A stretch of 64,000 nucleotides of DNA, from NCBI GenBank assembly GCA_964017145.1, contig OZ024845.1:3410001-3474000 (forward strand), in the 5' to 3' direction. Source of the DNA: Agrocybe praecox. Its lineage: Eukaryota > Basidiomycota > Agaricomycetes > Agaricales > Agrocybaceae. The notes under the pieces were generated by a model that worked only from the letters and a program-made list of their open reading frames with translations, was not told the DNA's origin and did no database searches. Made by a program: the position numbers and the translations under genes. Position 1 is the stretch's first letter. Every line of letters starts with the position of its first letter. This document shows, one piece after another, positions 44,701-56,900 of the stretch.

Positions 44701-45225
44701 CTAATCTAGAAACCCAGTGTCTGTTCCAAACTTTAAAGGAAGAGGATGAAGAGAGAGAGAGAGAAGAATGAATGTTAGTGATTTTTTGAAAGATATAGAT
44801 GTGGTTGCGACTCCTTCGCAGATACTGTCTTCTGCAAGGCAATGGTTGAGCCAATGTTTTGCTAGGTCCAATGTGACATCCGATCCGGTATATATGCTCC
44901 AAGATGCCTCGAGAGGTTCCGTAGGGTAACCAGGACCCGGCTGTGAGGTAATCGAAACGTAGGAATTGCGGACGACCTTTCCAGAGGTATCCATCAACTT
45001 TACGGAAAGAAATCACAACGCAGCTTCGTTTGAATAATGACCTATTCTGATTTTGATCATGGACTGCGACGCTATGTGTACATTTGATCTGATGTGAGCG
45101 GGGCAGATGGACTCTGATATTATCGAGCAGAGATGGCACCCGTCCAGGGTGTCACAGGTCGTATGGGGTGTTGCAGCATGATTTTCGTCCGGTTTGCTGT
45201 AGTAAGCTGGCATAATCTTTGACAA
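44701..45225 (-). pseudogene. relic resembling the N-terminal part of HET-type (heterokaryon incompatibility) genes
   Basis: Two minus-strand frames contain TCDTLDGCHLCSIISESI and, after a break near 45000, YTGSDVTLDLAKHWLNHCLAEDSIC. The order (Gly-Cys-x-x-Cys, then a Trp-Leu-x-x-Cys...Cys segment) resembles the region just before the HET domain in many Agaricomycete HET genes. The HET domain itself is not found downstream, where sequence turns into low-complexity Ser/Leu and then a stop. The piece is therefore a relic, or an exon pair of an unknown gene. Confidence is limited because the match is by remembered pattern only. Confidence 0.4.
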
Positions 45226-47229
45226 TACAAATCGTCAGGTTGAAGGATTGGTGTTTAACGAGTGAACGCTGCAGGACTTTTTCGGGGCAATGTGACCTGC
45301 GGAAAACTCCGACGGCCGCTCATCATCGCACGGCGGGCACCGACACCTGTATGTCGAAAATACAGGTTAATATATACTTGTCGCGTGTTTATATTTACCT
45401 GTATCTTTGAAATACATATGAGCTGTTTATCTAACCGTGTCCACGCATCTCGACCCGATATTCACCTATTTTTACTTCTAGATGTCGAGATCGATGATGT
45501 GTGCATAAACGCCTCCTATAATTTGTCCAATTTACTTTTTTCACTTACTACCATCATCAAACGACTATTTTATGGGAAGCGTGTGGAAGATGCACTGAGC
45601 CCTCGAGAAAACATGGGGCGCTGGGGAGCAACCCACTTCGAAGTACGCAAGAACTACGCTTGAATCCAAATTGGAATTTGAATTTGAACTTTTGTCTCGG
45701 TTCATTATAATACTGATAACAACTCTAACTTTGCGAAGGCTGAGAACCTGGACCCATAGTCAACTAGTCACGGCCGTGGTCCTCTTATCACAAAAAAGAT
45801 AACCGTTAATGTCAATCTTTAAAAATTTCAAGGCACATAGAGAATTCCAATCCAAGAGGGCTTCGTTCTAATCATTTACTCCAAACCTAGGCACACCCGT
45901 ACGAGAGTATATTTTGAACCCGTTATGATCCTGTACTCTCAATTCAACGCAAAGGACTTCAAGGCACAAATGTCTCGATCTATGTATAGATTTGTAAGTC
46001 TAAATATAGATAATACAGAGTAAAGGGCTCAATAACTACTTCTCTCTTCAGAACCATAACGGCATGACCCCAAGGGGTATCGCAGACCGTTCAATTTCCT
46101 TCGTATTCCGCGTACTATTCTGGAATAATGTTGCAAGAATCCTTCGAAGCTTGTTATAGGTGCGAGAGGTAAATTTCAATTCAACATATAAACGTCGCCT
46201 TCCTTCACAAGAATCTTCCGTGGGAGCAAATTAAGAATCGCATTAGAATAGGGATGTGACCTAAAAAAGATCGGTCTTCATTCAGGCCGTTATCTACTAT
46301 TACGAGTCCCGTTCCGAAAGGGTTTAGCTTTAGCATCAGTTTTTAAGAGTTTCTGCGCTCAAAGGACCGCCCACAGCTCTACTTACAAAATTTCAACCGG
46401 TTCAAAATTTAAATATGCAAAGAGTGCGACGCGGCGGTTCAACGGTCCCGATCAACATCACAGATGGACAGACATGAGCAAGGCACCTACTAACGTACAA
46501 TGTTCAACGACTTGTACCGAAGATATCGTGGATATTATATGAAATATTTTAAACTCTAAACATGTATGGTCGACTTCAAAATATTCTCAGGTACTGACAG
46601 GGTGAATAGTCCATAAATAGATTGGTTGTGAACGCATGTACGTACATGCCTCCACACCTATTTATAGCTTGCTTAACCTTTCGATAACCATTTGCTCACC
46701 AGCGCCTATTACACCTCATAAAGCATTGTTAATTAACTCAACTGACTTATTGAGACATACAAGAACCTCTTAGGCGCATCCTCATTATGTGAGTAGTTTC
46801 TCAATCCTGTCTTCAAGCACGGTCATAGTGATCATGGCCGTATAATTTTAGCATATTCCCAATGTTGCCGTGTACTCTCCGCATAGCATTCTATTTGGAC
46901 GTGACAATCCCCTTCGCGTTGGATTTGGGACTGGCATGCTCTCCAAATATCAGGTAAACCCAAGTCCATTCAGACTAATGTCTCTCGGTTGTATTTTGAA
47001 TCCGACAACCTAGGACATGGGGTGGTTTCCCTTTGTATTGTATTTGAGAGGGAAATGAGAAGGAGCGAAAAGGTATATAAGCCACTGTTGAATAATGAAA
47101 CATGCAACATCTAGCTTTGAGAAAAGATCTCACTAGTGCGGTACGAGAATGCTCCCCCAACTACAAGTCTAACCGTACTAAAACATGTTTTACAGAACGT
47201 CTAGCACATATTTTGATTAGCTGCTGAAT
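45226..47229. other. 2-kb intergenic region upstream of the FAD oxidase
   Basis: AT-rich, with no supported gene. It presumably includes the promoter of the oxidase gene at its right end. A short frame at 45262-45663 lacks motifs. Confidence 0.45.
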
Positions 47230-48978
47230 ATGCCGGTAGGCTACTCGTCGCATATCGCAGGGTGATCGCAATATAACTAACTTGAATAATAGGGTGTTTC
47301 AGGCGCAATCACAGTCCTTGAAGAAGACCTCCCATACGGAGAGGTCCTCTTTCAAGGCGAAGTAGCCTATGAGCGAGCCGTCTTCATCGGAAACCTTCTA
47401 TATCGCCTCATCACTCCCTACGCCGTCGTCCTTCCACGAAACGTATCCGACATCCAAAAGATCGTCAAATACTGCCACGACAACAAGGTGCGGCTCACCG
47501 TGAAGAACGGGGGGCACTCCTACGCTGGCTACTGTTTGAACGATGAGGGCATCGTGCTCGACATGAGCGCGATGAACAGTGTCATTATCAACCCCGAAGG
47601 GACGGTCGTTAGCATCCAGGGTGGTGCAATTTGGGACCAGGCCTACGCCGAACTTGTCGGGAACCACGCCGCCAACATCCTCATTGGTGGACAGTGTCCA
47701 TTCGTCGGCGTTTCTGGATTTACACTCGGCGGCGGTCTCAGTCCATTCTCCCGTTCATACGGTCTCGGTGTGGACAATGTTATCGAAATGCGCATGGTCA
47801 CCGCCACCGGCGAGCTCGTCACCTTATCCGCTAAAGACACCGACCCGAAGAAGAAGGATCTTTTCTGGGCGCTTCGCGGTGGTGGAGGAGGCAATTTCGG
47901 CGTCTTGGTCGATTTCACATCAAAGGTCCACAAGTTGGACGACCCGAATGGCCACATCACGGCAGGCGAGTTAACGTGGAAGCTCCCTCAGGACGAGCAG
48001 GGTTTCAAGGATATGATGAACCACTGGAACACGAACCCCTGGCCGGATGCACTGACGATTGACATGATCGTGCGTTGGGTGGACGGACAGATGCTTGGCC
48101 AGATGACGGTCATATACAATGGTGGCTTGACCAAGTGCATGAATGTCGTTGGTCCACTTCTCAAGTTCGGAAAGCCTGATAATGGCCTTAAGGAGATGCC
48201 ATGGAGTGGTTGGGTCAAGTCCGAAGAGGGATTCGAAGTTGACAGCAAAGTCTTTCACCATCACGCGTCGGTCATCATAGCTGAAGGGGGGATAACCAAA
48301 GAGGTTACTGACCTCATCGTATCTTTCGTCCAAGAGTCCCATACCATCAAAAACGATCCTGGCCAGTGCTCCATCCTGTGGGACCACATCGGAGGCGCCA
48401 CGAAGAAGGTTGCGCCCGGTGACACTGCTTTCTTCTGGCGCGAAGGAGTGTACGTGATGACAGTCCTTGCGCAGTGGACTGACGCAACCATGAACCAAAC
48501 CTATCTGGATTTTGTCAACAAGTGCAAGAACGCCTTCCTACCACATGCCATCCAAGGAAAGGCCGCATACTTGAACTACATCGACAGCACCGTCAAGAAC
48601 TGGCAGGAGGCATATTACGGGGACAATTACAAACGACTTCAAGGTGTGAAGGACGTTTGGGATCCAACGAACTTCTTCCACTTTGACCAGAGTGTTGAAT
48701 TAACCGGCACGACAAATCATAAGAAGGCCCCAGCAAAGCACGCTCCTCTTCATGGTGGTCTCGTATTACCCGTAGCAGGCATTCCAGAGTTGCCTTCCGA
48801 CACGATCGTTAGCGATGCAGAACCAGCACCTGGAGCGGAAGATGCTACTGTACAGACCAAGTCGCGTTGGGACGCATACTCAATCCACGACCCCAAAGTA
48901 CTCGATGGCGTTACCAACCACAAAGAAATCTACAAGATCAACGGCGTTGAGCGTATCAAGTCGATGCGCAGAGTCTAA
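47230..48978 (+). CDS. berberine-bridge-type FAD-linked oxidase (PCMH FAD domain plus BBE domain)
   Basis: Flavoprotein oxidase using oxygen, of the family that includes fungal oligosaccharide oxidases and berberine bridge enzymes. The proposed model joins a 6-nt first exon (ATGCCG, 47230-47235) through a 57-nt intron to 47293-48978, giving 563 residues. The FAD-binding domain has KNGGHSYAGY (His77) and GGQCPFVGV (Cys137), the pair that binds FAD bicovalently in this family. GFTLGGG, YGLGVDNVIEM and LFWALRGGGGGNFGV follow. The BBE domain is near residues 440-475 (YYGDNYKRLQGVKDVWDPTN). About 85 extra C-terminal residues end in basic sequence. I see no signal peptide with this start, so the first exon needs transcript evidence. 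The gene lies between two lactonase paralogues. Confidence 0.9.
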
Positions 48979-49135
48979 AGGCCTTTTTCTTGCGTACGAC
49001 GCTTAAACACAGGTTCGAAGTTCTTATAATTTGGCCTTCTTCTTTTGGTCGTGCAGGTCGTGATATTCGTAAAGTGTCGTAAGGTTAACTGTACAAAGAG
49101 GCTAGAAAGATAGTACTAGTCCATCCAAACCAAAG

Positions 49136-50230
49136 TCAATGTCCTAAAATCAATCCTACGTACTGAAATTAAACAAATAACAGTTGAAAATAGAATAACT
49201 ACTTACCAAAACAATCCTCCTCCTGCCATTTCCTGAAGTTTTCATTTCCCACTTTCCATCTCTACCCTTCAGAAGTCCGACAAAGTACGCGTCTCTCCCC
49301 AGGAAGTCCACCCTTCGCAGACCGCCGACGACCTCCCTCGAATCGCCCGCACAACGCTCTTCAAATACTGCGGTAAGCATATCCCGGTCTTCCGATGTCA
49401 GCTCCACAGTATAGTACTCGTGGTGTCCAATTGGGTGCCTGAGTTGCTCGTATATCCCGTTGAACACGTCCCTGAGTGTTACCCCAATGCCAGCATTAGC
49501 AGCTTGGATCTTGATTCTCCACGGCAGTTTGGGATGCCATATAACGAGGCTCTGAACAGGAGGTGACGTCGCAAGTCGAGGAGACATTGAATGGTTCCAA
49601 TTCGCATATTGTAACGTCGAATCCTGCCCGAACGGAAATCGGAGGTCATATATCACGGACGTTGACCGAAATGTTCGATAGGATATGAGTGAATTGAGGG
49701 TATGATCAAATACACGTCCTTAAACATATGAAGTAAGGATAGGAAACCATTAAATCCATGATGAGGTACATACGAGTGAAGAGTAAACGTAGTTTGTCTA
49801 AATGCCTCCTCAAGCCCCCGACCTTTGATGACGGAGACCTATAGTCCCTCCTCCAGTTTCTCGGTTTCTGAGTAAGATTTACAGGAACTGCCGACGCAAG
49901 GTAATATGTGGTCATCGCGCTGCTTGAAGAGCCAGGCTGCAATGCTCCGTCAAGCTGGAATATCATCACTGTCCGGGAAAGCGTTGCGTTACGCTCGTAA
50001 AGTCGTCGGTAAAGCTCGCGGGCCCGACGAATAGTCCCGTATCCCTGAGCATTGTACATCTGGGCAAAACTCGAGTACTGGATGCTGTTTGGCAATGAAG
50101 GAGAAGGGAACCATTCCGATACATATTGCCCACGTTCGTTCAGTTCAGTATGCTGGTCGGGCGGGCGATAGTTCTGAGGCCACAGTTGTGAGGCTGTCGC
50201 CGTAGTGCTGTATGGTTGGTAATCTTGCAT
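49136..50230 (-). CDS. DUF6699 domain protein of unknown function
   Basis: Three exons join to 331 residues: 50230-49774, 49718-49207 and 49162-49136. The start is the ATG giving MQDYQPYSTTAT. The C-terminal half (about residues 165-315) shows the DUF6699 pattern common in basidiomycetes: SVIYDLRFPFGQ, SPRLATSPPVQSLVIWHPKL, PWRIKIQAANAGIGVTLRDVF, YYTVELTSEDRDMLTAVFEERC, and GGLRRVDFLGRDAYFVGL. The N-terminal half is Ser/Tyr/Gln-rich with YRRLYERNATLSRTVMIFQL. No catalytic motif, signal peptide or membrane segment is seen. The last exon has only 27 nt; without it the frame reads on through the intron to a nearby stop, so the C-terminus is the least certain part. Confidence 0.82.
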
Positions 50231-50736
50231 GTTGCTTTAGTGTTATTCTTCGTATCGTCAACTTTAATCATGGATGTTGGAGGTATGCAGAAAAGGGTGG
50301 GAGAACCAAGCTCAGAAATATGAAAAGCAAAGAACAATGGGAAAAGAACGTCGTGGGTGAATCATGGATGAGAACAATGCCTGCGTTGTTCAAGGGGGAT
50401 TTCATGCTGTTTGCGTTATGTATGGAATCAACGGAGCCATAGGGGACAGCCATTTTGGGATTCTTCAGAGCCGGTAGTGTATAAGTAGACGATGGAAGTC
50501 GAAGAGGACGAAGCTTGTAAGGAGCATGTCACCGAAAGAGTTCTATCTAAACCAGGACCCGTGAGAAATCTTTCCTTTGCTTGGCCGACAACATCGGGCT
50601 TACTTTTTAGGGAACGCCGTAAGCGTTTATTTTTATCTTTCCAAGTAGGGTCTTGTTACTGGCAACGAACTGCGCTACGACTCTGGCCCATCCTTCGCCA
50701 ATCGATCACACGCATAACACATATCAATTTTGGTAC
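50231..50736. other. short intergenic region between DUF6699 gene and lactonase B
   Basis: This 506-bp stretch should hold the promoter of the DUF6699 gene and the 3' end of lactonase B, both transcribed from the minus strand. No other feature is seen. Confidence 0.5.
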
Positions 50737-52260
50737 CTACATCGTGAAAAGACCGCTCTTCGCTTGGATTTTGGCTAGGAATATTCTAGTATTCGCAAGA
50801 ATAACGAGGTTTCCATCTCCAGCAAACGCCATGTTCGCGACGTCAGACCCTATAAAAACTTTTCCGAGGAGCACACCATCCTTTCGGAATATCTGAACGT
50901 AAGGAGTAGGTTTAATATCTCTGAAAGAAACTCGCCCCTGTCTGGTACTACATACCTGCACACCATCTCCGCTCGCTATGTAAAGATTACCTTTGGAGTC
51001 GACCTGTATCCCATCTGGGCCTCCTGAATCGATGTAGCAAAAGACCCTCCTATTGCTAAAGAAGAATGTTTCCGGGTCAATATCAAAAGCATAACTGTCG
51101 TTATAATCGTTTAATTTCCATCTGTCAGATACTTTATAGTAAGATACGCACACTGTTGAGGGAAGGGTAGAGTTAAAAATTCCAGCCGAATCACCAACAT
51201 AACCAATTTTTCCGTCCGGACTGAGCGCTATCCCATTCGGTGTAACGATGTTATCAGCCACCATTTTCACTAAGCCTGTGTTTGGATCAAACATATAGAC
51301 TTGACTCGGCATCAATGGTGGTGGCTTTTCTCCTGTCGCAAATCCACGGCTGACAAAAAAATCCATTAACACATATTGAAACTGCGTTTCATAACTACAA
51401 GGATGTCAGCTCACTCATCATCCGTGAAAAAGATATTTCCGCTCGGATGTATTTTAAGGTCGTTCATAGAGTTGAATTGACGACCAAAGAAATTATCCAG
51501 AATGACAGTGGCATTATTAGGCGACTTTGGATTGAGAAGGACAAGAGCCGAAGGCAGATTTCCTCTCCCACGAGTGGTAAGAAGGAGGGAACCTTTGAAA
51601 GGACCAGTAGCGCCATTTGTTATCTGGATCGTCTCGGGAAGATCAAGCTAAGAAAATGCTTATCAGGACCGAACTTTGCTTACGGGGGGAGGTACGTATA
51701 CTCACGGTTTGGAATGGTATGTTGATATCCGGCACTCCAGCCGCTATGGCCTGCTCGACTAACGTCATATTGATTTTACTTATCCGATTGCTGTGCGTAA
51801 GACTGCTCTCAGGACCAACAACACTACTAGCAAAAAACACCTCGTTGGTAGGCGCATTGAAGAACGGAGCCTCGAACGCAAACCCAGAAGCAAAGGTTGT
51901 GTTTACGGCTATGCTTATGATGGAGGGATGTGGACCTAAGATGTCGAGGAAGTCCTGATGAAAGATTTGGAAGAATGGGGGAGTCGAATTAGTAGGGTTA
52001 AATGGCTGGAGTAGTCCGTCCTGCCTGAAAGTTGCGTTTTGGCCGAGAACTGCAAATGAAAGAGGAGGAATGGACTGGTTAAAAAGTTGGTTTCAGGGTA
52101 CTTAAATAGCAGAGAATGTCGTTGAGATGGAGCCTACCACTGCGCCTTGTGGTACATGAGCTGAAACTACATCATTCTTGTTTGTTGCAGCAAAGCATAA
52201 TCTTACGGCGAGGAAGAGGAAGAGGACAGAAAGAATAGGTGTTGAGCGATTGTGCACCAT
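50737..52260 (-). CDS. secreted SMP-30/gluconolactonase-type lactonohydrolase, paralogue B
   Basis: Paralogue of 42163-43634 with the same predicted role as a metal-dependent lactone hydrolase. Six exons join to 405 residues: 52260-52138, 52074-51706, 51647-51415, 51349-51152, 51094-50956 and 50892-50737. Lengths of exons 2-6 (369, 233, 198, 139, 156 nt) equal those of paralogue A. The signal peptide is ILSVLFLFLAVRLCFA. Motifs are HPSGNIFFTDDD, TPNGIALSPDGKIGYVGDS, GGPDGIQVDSKGNLYIASGDG and SDVANMAFAGDGNLVILAN. Asn-x-Ser/Thr glycosylation sites (NATFRQ, NSTPPF, NMTL, NNAT) fit a secreted protein. The two copies differ mainly in the signal peptide and the segment after the metal-binding loop. 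Confidence 0.92.
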
Positions 52261-53972
52261 TCAGTAAACGAAGATGGTAACCGTGTAAACGAGTCCTGCG
52301 GAGGTCAGCATCTTGAAGTGTACCTGTGGGAGTGAACGTATATAAACCTACCTGTCAGCTGACATAGTATCCAATCACTCACCTGGAATCCTTGGTCGAT
52401 TACCACGAGGACTTAGACAAATTCCGGAGCCAAAAGTACACGCAGTCAGCACGCACAGACATTATAAAAGGCGTCGACTCAGGCAAAGAGAACGCCGTCC
52501 TAATTATACTCTTTTCTCATATGATAATAGTGCACGGCGTCGGACCTGTGGCCGGTGAAGCGTGAAGCTTTGAAGGTTTAAAGGGCAAGAAGCTTGAGAT
52601 TATGAGTTGGAGGAGTCGCTTGTACACAATAAGCAAAAGCAAAAAGGGCTCTAAAGATTCAAGCTTCAAGGCATAATAGCTATCTATAAAAGTCGTAGAG
52701 GTATCCATCCGTTGGATGCTACTTCATATAGCATAAGTCGCACCACGACACGTACGCACCTCTTCGAATTCCCACGCATCCTCGATCATTGTTCCTACTT
52801 TTCCAAAAGAGTTAGGGTTCCAAAAGCCCTTCCAGCATAATCGTCGACTAGAGTTAAGAGTGTTTCATCCAACTCTAGAGGAAATCGGCAGAAAACGAAG
52901 AGAAAACCAAGTCCGGTCGAGAGGTCATCATGCGGTGATAGAGGTGTCCGTGAAGCAGGAGAAAGTGGTATTCTATTGAATGGTAAGCCATATAATCCAG
53001 GTACAGCGCACAGGTTTATCAGATCCTAGGCAAACTGAAGGTGGCGGTAGAATGGAAAGAAGTGAAATGGTCTTGGGGCACGACGCGTCACAGCAACGCC
53101 GACTTAAAGTTCCGGCAGATCCCGGCCATGGCTCCCGTGCTCTACTTATCCTTCATATGATTTCAATTCTTTTGTCAACTTGTCAACAAATTACGCAACT
53201 GGTCCATTCACATTATATCACGCTTGTGATATCTATCTCCGGGATTCTCTGCAAGCTAAAAGACTGAGGAGGAGGAACTTGAGAGAAGTTTATGGTCTGG
53301 GTGGGAGTAGTACCCAGTCCATCGATTGACGACTAATGCATAATGATTAATGATGTGGCAGTGTCCCTGGTTAGATTAAATTAGAAATTAGACATAACGT
53401 GTTAACATTTTAATGCCATAACTCGATAGAATTTGCAACTTGGGCGCCAAAGAAATCGTAGGAAGAAAAATATATCAAACCGTCATCGCCGTTTTTTCCT
53501 CCTAATTTTGTCACAGCAAGATTCAATCCGGCCGGCCTGATTCCCGAAACGCGAAGTTGGCGCTGTCAAACTTGAATTAGAATTAGATTAGCGCCAGCGC
53601 CTATGCATTTATCCTCATGGTTATTTTGAAGTTTCATAGGAGGCCGGAGACTAGTAAGATCCTAACGTTGTTATTACTGTAGCAGTTCTCGATTAATATT
53701 GTAAATTATGGTATTCCAAACCAAATCTTAGTCCATGGAAGATGAAGGAGTTGGAGATAAACGATTAAAATACTAGTGCGTAGTTTAAATTGTAAATTAG
53801 GTGGTGAGATAAGAAGGGAAATGACAACGTAATGTAGTAAGCCGAAGGCGATTTATAAGAAAATGGGATAGTCCAGAAGAGAAGAGAATAAAACAGGGTA
53901 GAATGTTCGGAACAGAAGAAAGCAAAATATAAAGCAAGAAAAGAAAAGAAAAGAATAAAGAAGGAACGACAT
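52261..53972. other. 1.7-kb intergenic region between lactonase B promoter and SKT5 3' end
   Basis: No supported gene. The interval includes the promoter of lactonase B at its left end and the 3' untranslated region of the Skt5-like gene at its right end. The frame at 52980-53267 has no recognisable motif. Confidence 0.45.
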
Positions 53973-56900
53973 TCACATAATGACACAATCCTTCTCCTCA
54001 GCCTTCGCGCCATGGAATCCCATCTCCGCGAATGTCTGTGGGTATTTGCCTCCACCCTGTCCTCCTCCTCCTGCTGTGCCCCCTCCTCCAGTCATCCCCC
54101 CTCCCACTCCCTGTCCAGCCTTCCCAGGCCTCGGCGTATTCATCACCCCAGGCGTAGTACCCGCGGTCGCAGTCGCAGGGGTATACGTATCAGTAAGCGT
54201 GTATCCAACAGGCGTCGAGCTAGACGAGGATATCGAGGACACCGGGACAGGCCCAGGATCGTCCAAGTTCAACCGCATCCTCTCGAGCTTCGAGCGTCCT
54301 CCTCCTCCTGGGCCTTCTGCGGCTCGTCCGCGTCCAGGGCTGTCGCTCCTCCTCCCTGCCTGGTTCTGAGCCTGAGTCTGGTTTGGGTTCGGACCCCCGA
54401 TCGGTAATCCTGGCCTTCCACCTCCAGTAACAGCGGCACCACCGAGGTATCGCCCCGGACTAGGCGCCCGCCCGCCCTGTGGTGCTGGGGGCGTCGTCCG
54501 TCCATTACGCGCGGGCGAGGAGGACGCAGACGCAGATGCTGGGCCGGGGCCGCTGTCGTATCGTCTACGCGTTTGTGTCTGCGTTTGCGGTGCTGCGCTC
54601 TGTGGGTAGTTCTGGTTCGGATAAGCACCTCCAGCACCTTGCTGGTACCGTTCGCGGCTCTGCGTTCTCCTCTGAGGCTGTGCGCTCGACGGTCTCTGGT
54701 CCCTCCTCGCAGCAGGCCCCCCCATAAATCCGCCAACAGGCACGCTGGTCATGACTCCTGGTCCTCCTACGGGTGCGCTTTGCGGTGGTACTTGCTGTTG
54801 CTGTTGCTGCTGCTGTCGAACAGCCATCGAATTCTTCCTAATCACATCAACGACCAGCCTTCCATCTTGTCTCCTCCGCTGTCCCGGTACTTGCTGTCTT
54901 CCCCGCGCTTGTGCCTGTCCCGCATCAGGATCAGGCGGCCCCTCGCTGCCCTCCTCTTCCCACTTGCGCGCACTAGGAAACACCCTCCCCTCCCATGGCG
55001 GACTGAGAGGCTCGTTCTCCGAGCGCTGTGCCGCCAATGTGCGGCGTCGCACGAGTTTGGTCTCCGTGAGCGTCTCGTGCTCTTCCCGGGTGAGCGTGGA
55101 TGGTGAGGGCTGGGAGAGCGCGGCGAGCCGTGCGGATGCGTCGGGGTTGTTGTGTGCGTGGGCCTGTAAATGGGGGAGGGGTTAGTTTGCGTGTGCCGAC
55201 ATTTTTTGGGAGAAGAAACGAATGAATGAAAGAAAAGTCATAATGTTGTTGAAGAGTATAGTCAGGAAATCATGTATTTATTCCATTCCGACTACATCTC
55301 ATTTCATCTCACCGCGTTCACAAACCATTCCAACGAGAAAGAAATGAGAAAGAGAGGAAAGAAAAGAAATTCAGCCAGGAAACGCAACGCAACGAAACGA
55401 CGTCCAACCTTCGAACCGCCACATCGTTGGCTCAAGTCCGGGGATTCAAATTTGAAAGCTTCACGCATGATGTTCGTATTCGCATCACGGCGAACGAACA
55501 GAAAAAAAAATGAGGGGAATAATTTAAAAGAATGCGAACGCGAACGTGATGATGAGGAACCACATCACCATCGAGATTGCATCGCATCACATCAAACAAT
55601 GGCGAACAAGAAAGGGGGGAAAGAAAAAAGAGAATGGAACGACCGAAGGAATAAATTCAAAGAGAGAAAACCTCATACGACGAAATCGACCCACGACCTC
55701 TGGACGGAATTATTCCACCCATCCGTCCTCTTCCTGATCTTTGAGGGTATCAAACGAATAAAAAGAAAAAGAAAACGAAGAACGAAGAAACGAAGAAGAA
55801 AAAACTCACTAGTTCATACCACCCCCTCGCCCTGGCCAAATCTCTTCCTTGGCCGACACCAACCTCTGCATAATAACCCATCGCAAACTCTGCACTTGGG
55901 AGACCTTTACGCGCCGCTTTTTCCGCAAAGAGAAGGGCCAGAGATTCGTCCTTGTCGAACCCTCCGGTCGTGTTGTCCGTAGATAGAGCAGCACCACCAG
56001 AGCCACACAAGAACCACTTGCTCAACGCCATATCGGCTTCTGGCTCACCGCTCTCACTCGCAGCAGAGTACCAGCGCACGCTCATGACGGGGTCGAAGGG
56101 CCAAGGGGGCTCTGCGAACTCGTAGGCGTGCCCGAGCTTGTATTGGGCAGCACCGAACCCGAGGAAGGCAGCGCGCTCGAGATGCTTGCGTGCTTCGAGG
56201 GAGGGAGAGGAGTTGGGAGGGATGAGAGGCCGTGGAGGGTTGCTGAGAGAGGAGAGGGAGGAGAAGAGGGTTGGAGGTAAGGGTGCGATAGAGGTAAATT
56301 CGGAGAGGAGGAGGAGAGCGTAGACGTACGCGGGCTGGGCGACGCGTTGTGTGGCTAGATGCGCTGAGAGTGCGAGCAGGGGAAGGGCGGTGCGTGGGTT
56401 TGGGGAGAGGGACAGTTGGCCTAGGAGGTGCGCCATTCCCATTCGGTATACGCAGCTCCCGACGTTCGCTTTGACACCACGCTCGAAACATTCCTTGGCG
56501 TGCGCGTCGTCTTTGAAATTCTCGTAGTCTCTTCCGAGTCTGAACCATGCACTGCCGTACCCGCCTCGCGCAGCAGCCTCGTAGTCCCTGAACGCAGTGC
56601 GTGGGTTATGAGGCACGTAGCTAGGGAACGCACCCGTCGCAGCGAGCGAGGCGCGGTAGTATAGAGCTTCGGCGGTATAGGGCGGGATTTTCTTCCCCTT
56701 CGATGGGATATTGGACACCTGCAATACGAGCTGCACGGCAATGTTGCCAAGACCTTCAAGGGTGGTGTTCTCGGGCGATGGGGGAAGGTTGAGTGGGCCA
56801 ATGGGTGGGTCAGTGGATGTGAGACTGCCTTGGGCACGTTCGATGAGGAAGAGAACGTCTCTTGCCCATGATATCTTGAGCGAGGGGTCGTGTGTGGGTG

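Noticed and set aside
50737..52260. Strictosidine synthase-like or paraoxonase-like identity for the beta-propellers
   Set aside because: The HPSGNIFFTDD and PNGIALSPDG blocks with GGPDGIQVD fit the SMP-30/gluconolactonase group better, though substrate remains unknown.
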